Shown here in pieces: positions 1 to 7,201 of a DNA stretch of 64,000 bases. The stretch covers positions 504,001 through 568,000 of the forward strand of contig NZ_UHIA01000004.1 of NCBI RefSeq assembly GCF_900460215.1, written 5' to 3'. Position numbers and translations under genes: made by a program. The DNA comes from Suttonella indologenes (lineage in GTDB: Bacteria; Pseudomonadota; Gammaproteobacteria; Cardiobacteriales; Cardiobacteriaceae). The notes under the pieces were generated by a model. The model did not search any database and was not told the DNA's origin. It worked only from the letters and a program-made list of their open reading frames with translations. How positions within the stretch are numbered: the first letter of the stretch is position 1; the number at the start of each line of letters is the position of its first letter.

Positions 1-223
1 TGAAGTTGCTCACCATTGAGCCAAGCACGTATTCTAATCCCGCGCCGGAGAGAAGATTTTTAACGCCGACAACTGCCTGCGTTTTCGGATTCGTTGCCGT
101 TACTCCTATCAAGGACATGATGCAGGAAACGACAGCAACGATGATGGCTAACCATAAAAAGAGAAAGAAAGGATGCGGCAGTTTATTGCCGATACGCTCC
201 AAGCCATTGAGAAATTTCTGCAT
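1..223 (-). CDS. AbgT-family transporter, N-terminal part (cut by window edge)
   Basis: This is the first 74 codons of a membrane transporter that runs off the window. The start at 223 is preceded by a GGAGC ribosome site lying inside the end of the upstream hydrolase gene. The protein opens with an ERIGNKLPHPFFLFLW stretch, then a hydrophobic segment at about residues 18-42, then VGVKNLLSGAGLEYVLGSMV. That layout is typical of the AbgT family, which imports p-aminobenzoyl-glutamate or exports folate-like compounds. It follows an M20 amidohydrolase with one base between the genes, the usual pairing of a peptidase-like enzyme with its transporter. The exact substrate cannot be told from this fragment. 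Confidence 0.8.
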   Translation of the reverse strand, partial: MQKFLNGLERIGNKLPHPFFLFLWLAIIVAVVSCIMSLIGVTATNPKTQAVVGVKNLLSGAGLEYVLGSMVSNF

Positions 224-224
224 C

Positions 225-1385
225 TTAAGCTCCTTTACCGCAGTAGTCTTCGACAATACCCACAAATGCCGCAGCGGCGGTGGGCAAAATGGCATCATTA
301 AAATCGTAGCGATGATTATGCAAATAAGCGCTGTCTATCCCATTGCCGACAAAGAAAAAACAGCCCGGACGCTCTTGCAGGTAATAGGCAAAATCTTCCG
401 CCCCCATGGTCGGCATATAATCGATTTGCTGCACATCGGCTTGCGGCAGGATTGCTTGAATCGCCCGCAAAGCACGCTCGGTTTCCTCGCGATGATTTTC
501 CAGCGGCGGAATGTGATGAATATGCTCCAGCCTGAATTCGGCTTCAAAAGGCGCGCAAACGCCGGCAATCAAAGCCTCGAGTTTACCGACTAATTGCCGG
601 TGGCTTTCCGCGCTGTCGCTGCGGATATTGATGATGATTTTGGCAGTCTCGGGAATGATATTGTCGGCATTGCCCGCCTCAAAACCCGTAACGCTGATGA
701 CGCCGGCTTTTAAAGGCGATTTGGCTCTTGAAACAATGCCTTGCAATTGCATAATGACGGCTGCACCTAGATAAATCGGATCAACCGCCAAATGCGGCAT
801 AGCGGAATGCCCCGAACGACCTTGCAAGGTTAAATAAAAAGTATCGTTGCCGCCCATTGTTGAACCGGCTTTGGCGAAAATCGCGCCGGTTTTATAACCG
901 GGGCGGTTGTGATAGCCGAAAACCGCATCCACGCGCGGATTTTCCAAGACACCGGCTTTAACCATTTTTTCCGCCCCATTACCGCCTTCTTCGGCAGGTT
1001 GGAAAATTAGCTTAATCACGCCGGATAATTGCGCTTTGCGGCGCATAATTTCCGTAGCGGCGAGTAATAAAGTGGCGGTATGTCCGTCATGTCCGCAGGC
1101 GTGCATTTTGCCGCTGTATTCAGAGCGATAGGGCAGATCATTGGCTTCTTCAATCGGCAGCGCGTCCATATCGGCACGCAAAGCAATCACGGCTCCGGCA
1201 CGCCCTGTGTCTAATGTTGCCAGCACACCGGTGCCGGCAACACCGGTTTTCACTTCATAGCCTAAGGCGCTCAAGCGTTGGGCGACCAGCGCCGCCGTGC
1301 CGTGTTCCTCGTATTGCAATTCGGGGTGCTGATGGATGTAGTGCCGATCAGCGGCGGCTTGTTGAATGGCTTCGGTATCAAACAT
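225..1385 (-). CDS. M20-family amidohydrolase (AbgA/AbgB or hippurate-hydrolase type)
   Basis: A metallo-amidohydrolase of 386 residues that should cleave an N-acyl amino acid or p-aminobenzoyl-glutamate type amide in the cytoplasm. Family motifs are in order: ALRADMDALPI (about 68-78), HACGHDGHTA (95-104), PAEEGGNGA (130-138) and, near the C terminus, MGAEDFAYY. The Cys/His/Glu residues are the di-metal ligands known for this family. I chose the start at 1385 because an AGGAGA site lies just upstream; an in-frame ATG 33 bases earlier lacks one. It forms an operon with the AbgT-like transporter downstream. It could equally be an N-acetyl-amino-acid deacetylase, since the family is broad. Confidence 0.85.
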   Translation of the reverse strand: MFDTEAIQQAAADRHYIHQHPELQYEEHGTAALVAQRLSALGYEVKTGVAGTGVLATLDTGRAGAVIALRADMDALPIEEANDLPYRSEYSGKMHACGHDGHTATLLLAATEIMRRKAQLSGVIKLIFQPAEEGGNGAEKMVKAGVLENPRVDAVFGYHNRPGYKTGAIFAKAGSTMGGNDTFYLTLQGRSGHSAMPHLAVDPIYLGAAVIMQLQGIVSRAKSPLKAGVISVTGFEAGNADNIIPETAKIIINIRSDSAESHRQLVGKLEALIAGVCAPFEAEFRLEHIHHIPPLENHREETERALRAIQAILPQADVQQIDYMPTMGAEDFAYYLQERPGCFFFVGNGIDSAYLHNHRYDFNDAILPTAAAAFVGIVEDYCGKGA

Positions 1386-1410
1386 ATGCTCTCCTCTTTT
1401 TTTCATAAAA

Positions 1411-1433
1411 GCCGACATCGAATAGATGTCGGC
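1411..1433 (-). terminator. Stem-loop between Sel1 gene and amidohydrolase
   Basis: A perfect 9-bp stem (GCCGACATC / GATGTCGGC) with a 5-base loop. On the minus strand a short TTTT run follows. It sits about 130 bases after the Sel1 gene and just before the amidohydrolase ribosome site, so it could end Sel1 transcription or act in the hydrolase leader. Confidence 0.4.
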
Positions 1434-1560
1434 GCAAAAATAGCTTGAGTTTCTAGCGATGTAAAGCTAAAAATTCAGCAAAGGAGAATATCTTTATTAA
1501 TTATTGCAATAAGAAATTGTTTTTTGCTCAATATCAAGGCGCAGAAAAAATACTTGCCGT

Positions 1561-2220
1561 TTATTGCAAATCAGCCAATGCCTTCTTGGCGGCTTCATGC
1601 CCTTGCGCGGCGGCAAGGCTTAGCCATTGCTGCGCTTTTGCCGCCTGATAGGCAATGCTGCCTTTTTTGCCGTACAGCATGCCGAGGCGGTATTGCGCCG
1701 CCGTATAGCTTTGCTCGGCCGCCATCAGATAGTAGCGTTCGGCAAGTCCGATATCGCTTAAGCCGACCACGCCATGTTCATAAAGCACGCCGAGGTTGTA
1801 TTGCGCTTCTGCCAGCCCCGCATTGGCGGCGAGTTTCAGCCATGCAATCGCCTGCACTTCATTTTGCGCCACTGCATTTTCACCGCGCAAATAGCCCATG
1901 CCGAGTTCGTATTGGGCGCGCATATCGCCTTTGACCGCCGCTTGCTGCAGGGCATCGGCAGCCGCCGTTTTTTCGCCGAGACGATAATGCAACACATAGC
2001 GCTCATAATGCGCGGCAGCATCATCAGCCAAAGCCGAGAGGCGTTCTGCTATGATGCTGTCGATACCATCGGCATTTACGTCGCCGATGGACATTTTATT
2101 CCATTCGGCTTGGGCAAAAATGTCGCTGCCGAGCAGCGGCGCTTCGCTTAGCTCTGCAGCGGCAAAACCGTAAGCGAATAAAAAGCTGAATAAGAGAGGG
2201 CGGAAAAAGGTTTTGTTCAT
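1561..2220 (-). CDS. Secreted Sel1-repeat protein
   Basis: A 219-residue protein with an N-terminal signal peptide (MNKTFFRPLLFSFLFAYGFAAAE) followed by tandem Sel1-like repeats of about 36 residues, seen as repeated A-x-YxLGxxY and AxxWLxxAA patterns. Sel1 repeats are helical protein-interaction modules; in bacteria they often serve envelope or stress functions, but no specific role can be read here. I start it at 2220 because this begins the signal peptide. The reading frame stays open to 2283, but that extension overlaps the fur terminator hairpin. The neighbour fur is transcribed in the same direction and ends in its own terminator. Confidence 0.75.
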   Translation of the reverse strand: MNKTFFRPLLFSFLFAYGFAAAELSEAPLLGSDIFAQAEWNKMSIGDVNADGIDSIIAERLSALADDAAAHYERYVLHYRLGEKTAAADALQQAAVKGDMRAQYELGMGYLRGENAVAQNEVQAIAWLKLAANAGLAEAQYNLGVLYEHGVVGLSDIGLAERYYLMAAEQSYTAAQYRLGMLYGKKGSIAYQAAKAQQWLSLAAAQGHEAAKKALADLQ

Positions 2221-2252
2221 AGATAGGCGCTGATTAACATATCGGATGTTCA

Positions 2253-2277
2253 TTAAAAAAACCGCCGTAGCGGTTTT
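2253..2277 (-). terminator. Intrinsic terminator of fur
   Basis: Stem AAAACCGC / GCGGTTTT with loop CGTA, followed on the minus strand by an uninterrupted T run. It lies 5 bases after the fur stop codon. Confidence 0.8.
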
Positions 2278-2282
2278 AAGCA

Positions 2283-2705
2283 TTATTTGTCTTTATCCGC
2301 ACCGTTATAGATTCCGTATAGCACCAAACTGTGATCTTCTAAAGTAAAGCCATGTTCGGCGGCAATTTCTTTTTGGCGTTTGGCAATGACTTCATCATAA
2401 AATTCCACGACTTTGCCTGTTTTCACGCAAATCAGATGGTCATGATGGTCGCCGTTGTCTATTTCAAATACGCTGTGGCTTCCTTCAAAATTATGGCGTT
2501 TTAAAATGCCCGCCTGCTCAAATTGAGTCAATACGCGATAAATGGTTGCCAAACCAATGTCTTCATCGGCTTTAAGCAGGATTTTATATACGTCTTCCGC
2601 GGAAAGATGCACATCGTTGGACGAGGTTTCTCTTTCCATGATTTCCAAAATTTTCATCCGCGGGCCTGTGACTTTCAATCCGGCGCGTTTGATTTGCTGA
2701 CTCAT
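2283..2705 (-). CDS. fur: Ferric uptake regulator Fur
   Basis: A 140-residue iron-responsive repressor. The N-terminal winged helix includes GLATIYRVLTQFEQAGIL (about 51-68), the family's DNA-recognition region. The HHDH metal motif sits at 87-90. The second element reads CVKTGK instead of the CxxC found in the E. coli protein, and there is no C-terminal Cys pair, as is known for Pseudomonas-type Fur proteins. The ribosome site AAAGGAG is well placed before ATG 2705. Fur binds Fe2+ and represses iron-acquisition genes; autoregulation is common, but I did not find a clear Fur box here. Confidence 0.95.
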   Translation of the reverse strand: MSQQIKRAGLKVTGPRMKILEIMERETSSNDVHLSAEDVYKILLKADEDIGLATIYRVLTQFEQAGILKRHNFEGSHSVFEIDNGDHHDHLICVKTGKVVEFYDEVIAKRQKEIAAEHGFTLEDHSLVLYGIYNGADKDK

Positions 2706-2747
2706 GTGTAAACTCCTTTATTTAACGTAGGTTGTCTCAGAACCTCT

Positions 2748-2775
2748 ATTATGCGGCTATTCATTTTTTCCGCAA
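2748..2775 (-). promoter_or_regulatory. Candidate sigma-70 promoter of fur
   Basis: On the minus strand TTGCGG, a 16-base spacer and CATAAT lie 43 bases before the fur start. This is a moderate match to consensus. Confidence 0.4.
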
Positions 2776-2779
2776 GTGT

Positions 2780-3661
2780 TTAGGCGCTGATGCTTGTCTT
2801 TAATTCTGCCAAAGCTTGTTGTTCAATCTGGCGAATCCGCTCGGCAGAGACTTGGTATTTGTCCGCCAAACTTTGCAGGGTGGCTTTGTCTTCATTCAAC
2901 CAGCGGGTTTCCACGATTTCACGGCTGCGCGCATCGAGCTTGTTTAAGCCCAGATGTAGGCGGCGGTGCATCAAATGGGTTTGTTCTTCGCGTTCGGTGC
3001 TGCGCGCGGGGTCAATATTCTCATCAACTAGCCAAGCGGAAGGGGCAAAGCTGTCTTCTTCGTCGTTATCGAGCGGGTCAAAGGCAATATCCTGACCTTG
3101 CAGGCGGCTTTCCATTTCATAGACGTCTTTAATGCTGACGTCCAATTCGTCGGCAATGGCTTGCGCTTCGTTTTCATTCAGCCAATTGGTGGATTTCTTC
3201 ATGCTGCGCAGATTGAAGAATAATTTGCGCTGCGCTTTGGTGGTGGCAATTTTCATCATGCGGAAATTGCGAATCACGTACTCATGGATTTCCGATTTAA
3301 TCCAATGCACGGCAAAAGAAATCAGGCGCACACCGCGTTGCGGCTCGAATCGTTTGACGGCTTTCATCAAGCCGATATTGCCTTCTTGGATTAAATCGCC
3401 CAGCGGCAAACCGTAGCCTAAAAAACCGCGCGCAATATGCACGACAAATTTCAAATGATGCACGATTAGGACTTGCGCGGCTTCCAAAGATTGGTGTTTT
3501 TGCAATTGCTCCGCCAATTCGCGTTCTTGCTCGGCTTCTAAGACGGGAATTTGACGCACTTTGGCGATGTAGAGGTCAATATCGCTGCTTGGGGTCAGCC
3601 AAAACGAAGGCGCAGCAACGGGTAATTGAGAATTCTGCATAGAAATAGCAGTTGCTGTCAT
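2780..3661 (-). CDS. rpoH: RNA polymerase sigma-32 (heat-shock sigma factor)
   Basis: A 293-residue alternative sigma factor that directs RNA polymerase to heat-shock promoters. Region 2 holds LIQEGNIGLMKAVKRFEP (about 90-107) and the RpoH-specific box QRKLFFNLRSMKK (143-155). Region 4 ends with a helix-turn-helix SLADKYQVSAERIRQIE. A GAAGGAAAG site precedes ATG 3661. It lies 20 bases downstream of ftsY on the same strand. In E. coli the order is ftsY-ftsE-ftsX-rpoH; here ftsEX is absent between them. In E. coli the rpoH mRNA is a thermosensor; I could not judge that here. Confidence 0.96.
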   Translation of the reverse strand: MTATAISMQNSQLPVAAPSFWLTPSSDIDLYIAKVRQIPVLEAEQERELAEQLQKHQSLEAAQVLIVHHLKFVVHIARGFLGYGLPLGDLIQEGNIGLMKAVKRFEPQRGVRLISFAVHWIKSEIHEYVIRNFRMMKIATTKAQRKLFFNLRSMKKSTNWLNENEAQAIADELDVSIKDVYEMESRLQGQDIAFDPLDNDEEDSFAPSAWLVDENIDPARSTEREEQTHLMHRRLHLGLNKLDARSREIVETRWLNEDKATLQSLADKYQVSAERIRQIEQQALAELKTSISA

Positions 3662-3681
3662 GGTCTTTCCTTCAATAAATT

Positions 3682-4869
3682 TTACTCGTTGTATAGTAGC
3701 ACATTCACAAAATCACGCACGTTAAAAGGACGTAAATCGTCCGCTTTTTCCCCGACGCCGATAAAGCGTATCGGCAGGCGCAGTTGGTGGCTGATGGCAA
3801 ATAAAATGCCGCCCTTCGCCGTGCCGTCCAGTTTGCTGACGATCAAGCCGTCCAGCCCCACGACTTCATGGAAATGCTTGGCTTGGCGCAGCGCGTTTTG
3901 CCCGTTGCCCGCATCGATGACCAATAAGGTCTGCTGCGGTACGGCGGGATCGAGTTTTTGCAGCACTCTTTTGATTTTTTTGAGTTCTTCCATTAAATGG
4001 TCTTGAGTGTGTAAACGTCCCGCAGTGTCGATAATCAGCACATCGGCGCCGCGCGCCTGCGCTGATTGCAGGGCATCGTAGGCCACAGAGGCGGAGTCGG
4101 CGCCGGTTTTTTGTGCAATCACCGGCACTTGATTGCGTTCCCCCCAGGTTTGCAGCTGCTCCACCGCGGCAGCGCGGAAGGTGTCGCCCGCCGCCAGCAT
4201 GACTTTTTTGCCTTCGCTTTTAAAGCGGTGCGCCAATTTACCAATGGTAGTGGTTTTGCCCGCGCCGTTAATCCCGACCATGAGAATGACATAAGGTTTG
4301 GCACCGTCCGTATCCAAGGCTTGCTCATAGGGCTTGAGTAAATCGCACATATGCTCGGCAACGCGCTGCTGCACGGCGGCGACATCTTGCAATTGATTGC
4401 GCTCTAATTGCGCGCTGACATCATCAATGATTTGCATGGTGACTTCCATGCCGACATCGGCGCTCAGCAATTGCATTTCCAAATCTTCAATCAGGTCTTT
4501 GTCCAGCGTTTTCTTACCTAAGAATAAATCGGTAAATCCGCTGCGGGTTTTGCTCAATCCTGCTTTCAGGCGGGCAAAATAGCCTTGTTTTTCTGTCGCC
4601 GCATTATCCGTATCACTGCTGATAATGGCTTCGCTTGCCGGTGGAGTGTCAGGTATTGCGCTCTCAATCGGCGCTTCAAGATAAGTATTACTCTCTGTTT
4701 CGACGGCGGTTTCCGCTTGCTGAAGCGCTTCTTCGGTAGGAGCATCAGAAGCCTCCGCCGCGGGCGATGCTTCATCAGTTTGCGGCGCGACTTCTGCCTG
4801 CTCAAGCTCAGGCGTCTCTTCCGCCGCATTGTGTTCTTCTTTGCCTTTTTTAAACCAATTAAAAATCAT
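3682..4869 (-). CDS. ftsY: Signal recognition particle receptor FtsY
   Basis: A 395-residue SRP receptor GTPase that delivers ribosome-nascent chains to the inner membrane. The first 95 or so residues are an acidic, Glu/Ala-rich A domain. The NG domain follows with GINGAGKTTTIGKL (G1), DTFRAAAVEQL (SRP-GTPase insertion), DTAGR (G3) and SKLDGTAKGG (G4/G5). Length and layout are normal. It is the first gene of a likely ftsY-rpoH unit; folB lies 49 bases upstream on the same strand. Confidence 0.97.
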   Translation of the reverse strand: MIFNWFKKGKEEHNAAEETPELEQAEVAPQTDEASPAAEASDAPTEEALQQAETAVETESNTYLEAPIESAIPDTPPASEAIISSDTDNAATEKQGYFARLKAGLSKTRSGFTDLFLGKKTLDKDLIEDLEMQLLSADVGMEVTMQIIDDVSAQLERNQLQDVAAVQQRVAEHMCDLLKPYEQALDTDGAKPYVILMVGINGAGKTTTIGKLAHRFKSEGKKVMLAAGDTFRAAAVEQLQTWGERNQVPVIAQKTGADSASVAYDALQSAQARGADVLIIDTAGRLHTQDHLMEELKKIKRVLQKLDPAVPQQTLLVIDAGNGQNALRQAKHFHEVVGLDGLIVSKLDGTAKGGILFAISHQLRLPIRFIGVGEKADDLRPFNVRDFVNVLLYNE

Positions 4870-4918
4870 GTATTTTCCTTCTTTGATGGATATGCCGCAT
4901 TTGGCTATGCAGTATAGC

Positions 4919-5281
4919 TTATGCTTCGCGGCTGCGGCGCATTTTTAGCCCGACTTCGCGCGTGGCGGCAATCGCCCCCGGTTTTTGCAGGGTGATGGTA
5001 ATGGCCTGCGCCGGCGGAAATTGGCCGAATAATTCTTCCAATAAGGCGGCGGCAAAGACTTCCAATAAGCCGAACGCGCTGTCGCGGGCAAATGCGCATA
5101 CGCAATCCGCTACCGCCGCATAATTAATCGCATGACTAATATCGTCGCTTTCAATTGACTGACTGAAATCGGTTTCCATTTCCAAGCTGATAATCAGGCT
5201 TTGCGGCTGAACTTGCTCATGCGGCAAAATGCCGATAATCGTGCTGGTTTTAATATTGTGTAGATAAATGATGTCTTTCAT
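4919..5281 (-). CDS. folB: Dihydroneopterin aldolase
   Basis: A 120-residue enzyme of folate synthesis that splits 7,8-dihydroneopterin into 6-hydroxymethyl-dihydropterin and glycolaldehyde. It shows the FolB pattern: IGILPHEQVQPQSLIISLEM at the start, the NYAAVADCV and FGLLEVFAAALLEEL helices, and ITITLQKPGAIAATREVGL near the end. Divergent from plsY across 117 bases, the plsY/folB pairing common in gammaproteobacteria. Confidence 0.92.
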   Translation of the reverse strand: MKDIIYLHNIKTSTIIGILPHEQVQPQSLIISLEMETDFSQSIESDDISHAINYAAVADCVCAFARDSAFGLLEVFAAALLEELFGQFPPAQAITITLQKPGAIAATREVGLKMRRSREA

Positions 5282-5398
5282 CTTAAATGTCCTTGCGGGT
5301 AGATACGCGCTTTTCTCTGCCCTTTGTCTGAAAACATAGCCATTAACGCGGAATTTGTGTCAAGATAGACGGACAATTTTAGCCTAGAAGGAGAAATT

Positions 5399-6013
5399 AT
5401 GCAGATTATTGCCGTCATTGCCGCCGCTGTGGCGGGCTATTTAAGCGGTTCTTTAAGCAGCGCCGTGATTGTATGTCGCATGATGGGGCTGCCCGATCCG
5501 CGCTCTCAAGGCTCGGGCAATCCCGGCGCCACAAATGTGATGCGCATCGGCGGTAAAAAAGCCGCTGCCATTACTTTGGCAGGCGATTTGCTCAAAGGCC
5601 TGATTCCCGTGCTGATACTCAAAATGCTTTTCCCCGCGCATGACCATCTATGGATTGCGGCAGGCTTAGGCGCATTTTTCGGGCATCTGTACCCGATATT
5701 CTTTGCCTTTCAAGGCGGCAAAGGCGTGGCGACCGCCGTCGGCGTACTGTTGGCTTGGCATTGGCCTGTCGCCCTGATTTGCATCGTGATTTGGCTGGGT
5801 ATTTTTCTCTTGACGCGCGTCTCCTCCCTATCCGCCCTCATCGCCTCTTTCTGCGCGCCTTGGCTGGCATTTTTCTGGATTGCCGATAAACAATTGCCGA
5901 TGGCAATTCTGGCGATGGTCGCCGTCTTGATTTACCGACATCGCGAAAACATCCGCCGCTTAGCCAAAGGCGAGGAAAGCGCCTTTAAAAAACGTCGAGA
6001 TAACAAGGAATAA
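5399..6013 (+). CDS. plsY: Glycerol-3-phosphate acyltransferase PlsY
   Basis: A 204-residue integral membrane enzyme that transfers acyl from acyl-phosphate to glycerol-3-phosphate, the first step of phospholipid synthesis. The three family motifs are visible: SGSLSSAVIVCR near residue 17, GSGNPGATNVMR at about 38-49, and GHLYPIFFAFQGGKGVATAV near 97-116. Four to five membrane spans fit the sequence. AAGGAGAAATT lies before ATG 5399. It heads a tight run plsY, VOC gene and tag, with gaps or overlaps of a few bases. Confidence 0.96.
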   Translation: MQIIAVIAAAVAGYLSGSLSSAVIVCRMMGLPDPRSQGSGNPGATNVMRIGGKKAAAITLAGDLLKGLIPVLILKMLFPAHDHLWIAAGLGAFFGHLYPIFFAFQGGKGVATAVGVLLAWHWPVALICIVIWLGIFLLTRVSSLSALIASFCAPWLAFFWIADKQLPMAILAMVAVLIYRHRENIRRLAKGEESAFKKRRDNKE

Positions 6014-6015
6014 AT

Positions 6016-6399
6016 ATGCGACTTCATCACGTGGCTTTGATTGCCGGCGATTATGAGCTTAGTAAGACTTTTTATACGCAAATCCTAGGTTTAAAGATTT
6101 TGGCGGAGCATTACCGCGCCGAACGCGATTCTTGGAAATGCGATTTAGCCGCCCCTGACGGACATTATCTTTTAGAGCTGTTTTCCTTTCCCAATCCGCC
6201 GCCGCGCCCGAATGCGCCGGAAGCCTGCGGTCTGCGACATTTGGCTTTTGCCGTGTCCGATACGCAAACAATGCGGCAAGACTTATTAAATAAAGGCGTA
6301 GATTGCGAAACAATCCGCATCGATCCTTATACGCAGCGCAAGTTTTTCTTTATTAAAGACCCCGATGCTTTGCCGGTGGAATTTTATGAATGCCCTTGA
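6016..6399 (+). CDS. Glyoxalase-like VOC-superfamily protein (YaeR type)
   Basis: A 127-residue single VOC domain (paired beta-alpha-beta-beta-beta units). It opens with MRLHHVALIAGDYELSKTFY and has His in LRHLAF, a central LELFSFPNPP, and a C-terminal DPDALPVEFYE; His and Glu at these places are metal ligands in the family. This layout matches E. coli YaeR, whose reaction is not firmly known. Two bases after plsY and overlapping tag by 14 bases, so probably cotranscribed. Confidence 0.82.
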   Translation: MRLHHVALIAGDYELSKTFYTQILGLKILAEHYRAERDSWKCDLAAPDGHYLLELFSFPNPPPRPNAPEACGLRHLAFAVSDTQTMRQDLLNKGVDCETIRIDPYTQRKFFFIKDPDALPVEFYECP

Positions 6400-6979
6400 G
6401 TTGCATCCCTGTCCTTGGGCGGCAAAAGAAGATTTCTATCTGGATTATCACGATAATGAATGGGGCATTCCCTGCTATGACAGCCGGCATTTGTTTGCCA
6501 TGCTGTGCTTGGAAGGCGCGCAGGCAGGTTTGAGTTGGCGGACGATTCTGCTGCGCCGCCCTGCCTATTACGCCGCTTTTGATGATTTCGACCCTGAAAA
6601 AATGGCGGCATACGATGATGCCAAATGCGCCGCATTGCTCGAAAACAGCGGCATTATCCGCAATAAACTCAAAATTAAAGCCTTTATCAGCAATGCCCAA
6701 GCCTATCTGCGTATTAGTGAGCGGCAGACATTTGCCGATTATCTGTGGCAGATGGTCGGCGGCAATCCGCATATCCATTATTTTCAGAACTTAAGAGAAA
6801 TTCCCACGCAAAACAGCCTTTCCGAAGCAATGAGTAAGCAATTGAAAAAAGACGGCTTTCGCTTTGTCGGCCCGACGATTTGCTATGCCTTTATGCAGTC
6901 TATGGGCATGGTAAACGACCATTTGACCACTTGCTACTGCCATCCTATGTATCAATCCCTTGAGAATATAGTACCTTAA
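6386..6979 (+). CDS. tag: DNA-3-methyladenine glycosylase I, 3' end altered by MITE
   Basis: Constitutive base-excision enzyme removing 3-methyladenine from DNA, 197 residues. Visible family parts: PCPWAAKEDFYLDYHDNEWGIP at the start (zinc-site Cys and conserved Trp), EGAQAGLSWRTILLRRPAYYAAF, and GFRFVGPTICYAFMQSMGMVNDH near the end, followed by the Cys-rich tail TTCYCHP. I start it at 6386, after GGTGGA inside the upstream gene. The last three codons and the stop (I-V-P-stop) are made by a 94-bp inverted-repeat element inserted at 6967. The catalytic region is complete, so the enzyme may still work. Confidence 0.9.
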   Translation: MNALELHPCPWAAKEDFYLDYHDNEWGIPCYDSRHLFAMLCLEGAQAGLSWRTILLRRPAYYAAFDDFDPEKMAAYDDAKCAALLENSGIIRNKLKIKAFISNAQAYLRISERQTFADYLWQMVGGNPHIHYFQNLREIPTQNSLSEAMSKQLKKDGFRFVGPTICYAFMQSMGMVNDHLTTCYCHPMYQSLENIVP

Positions 6980-7060
6980 CTTCAAAATGAGACTTAGAGA
7001 TACACATTTTGTCAGGAGAAGCACTTAGAATAATCTTCATTTTGAAGTTAAGAGACTATA
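6967..7060. repeat. 94-bp MITE, family A, copy 1
   Basis: Terminal inverted repeats begin TATAGTACCTTAACTTC and end in the complement of TATAGTCTCTTAACTTC, about 25 bp per arm, with TA at both edges. The same element, nearly base for base, lies in reverse orientation at 50959-51051, and a split, decayed copy at 18998-19318. It has no coding capacity. It provides the stop codon of tag. Confidence 0.85.
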
Positions 7061-7065
7061 CATAG

Positions 7066-7152
7066 CATTTCCTATTAAAACAGCAAGCCGATGAAATTGC
7101 GATGCTACGCGATATGTTGGCTTTTTTGAAAAAAGAAGCCGAAGCAGATTAA
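7066..7152 (+). pseudogene. Coding-like remnant after tag
   Basis: A short open stretch reads LLKQQADEIAMLRDMLAF and so on, rich in Glu/Lys/Ala, and ends at TAA 7150. If the MITE plus one TA are removed, this stretch is in the same frame as tag, separated by a TAG codon. It may be an old C-terminal extension of tag or the tail of a lost gene. I do not recognise it. Confidence 0.3.
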
Positions 7153-7165
7153 AATCAGATGGAAT

Positions 7166-7194
7166 AAAAGGGGGCTTTGAACAGCCCTTTTTTT
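7166..7194. terminator. Intrinsic terminator between tag and glmS
   Basis: GGGCT / AGCCC core with flanking A and T runs on both sides. The genes converge here, so it can serve both directions. Confidence 0.65.
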
Positions 7195-7201
7195 ATTGCT
7201 T

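Noticed and set aside
6..593. 195-codon plus-strand frame at the window start
   Set aside because: It lies opposite the AbgT-like and amidohydrolase genes, which have clear family motifs and ribosome sites.
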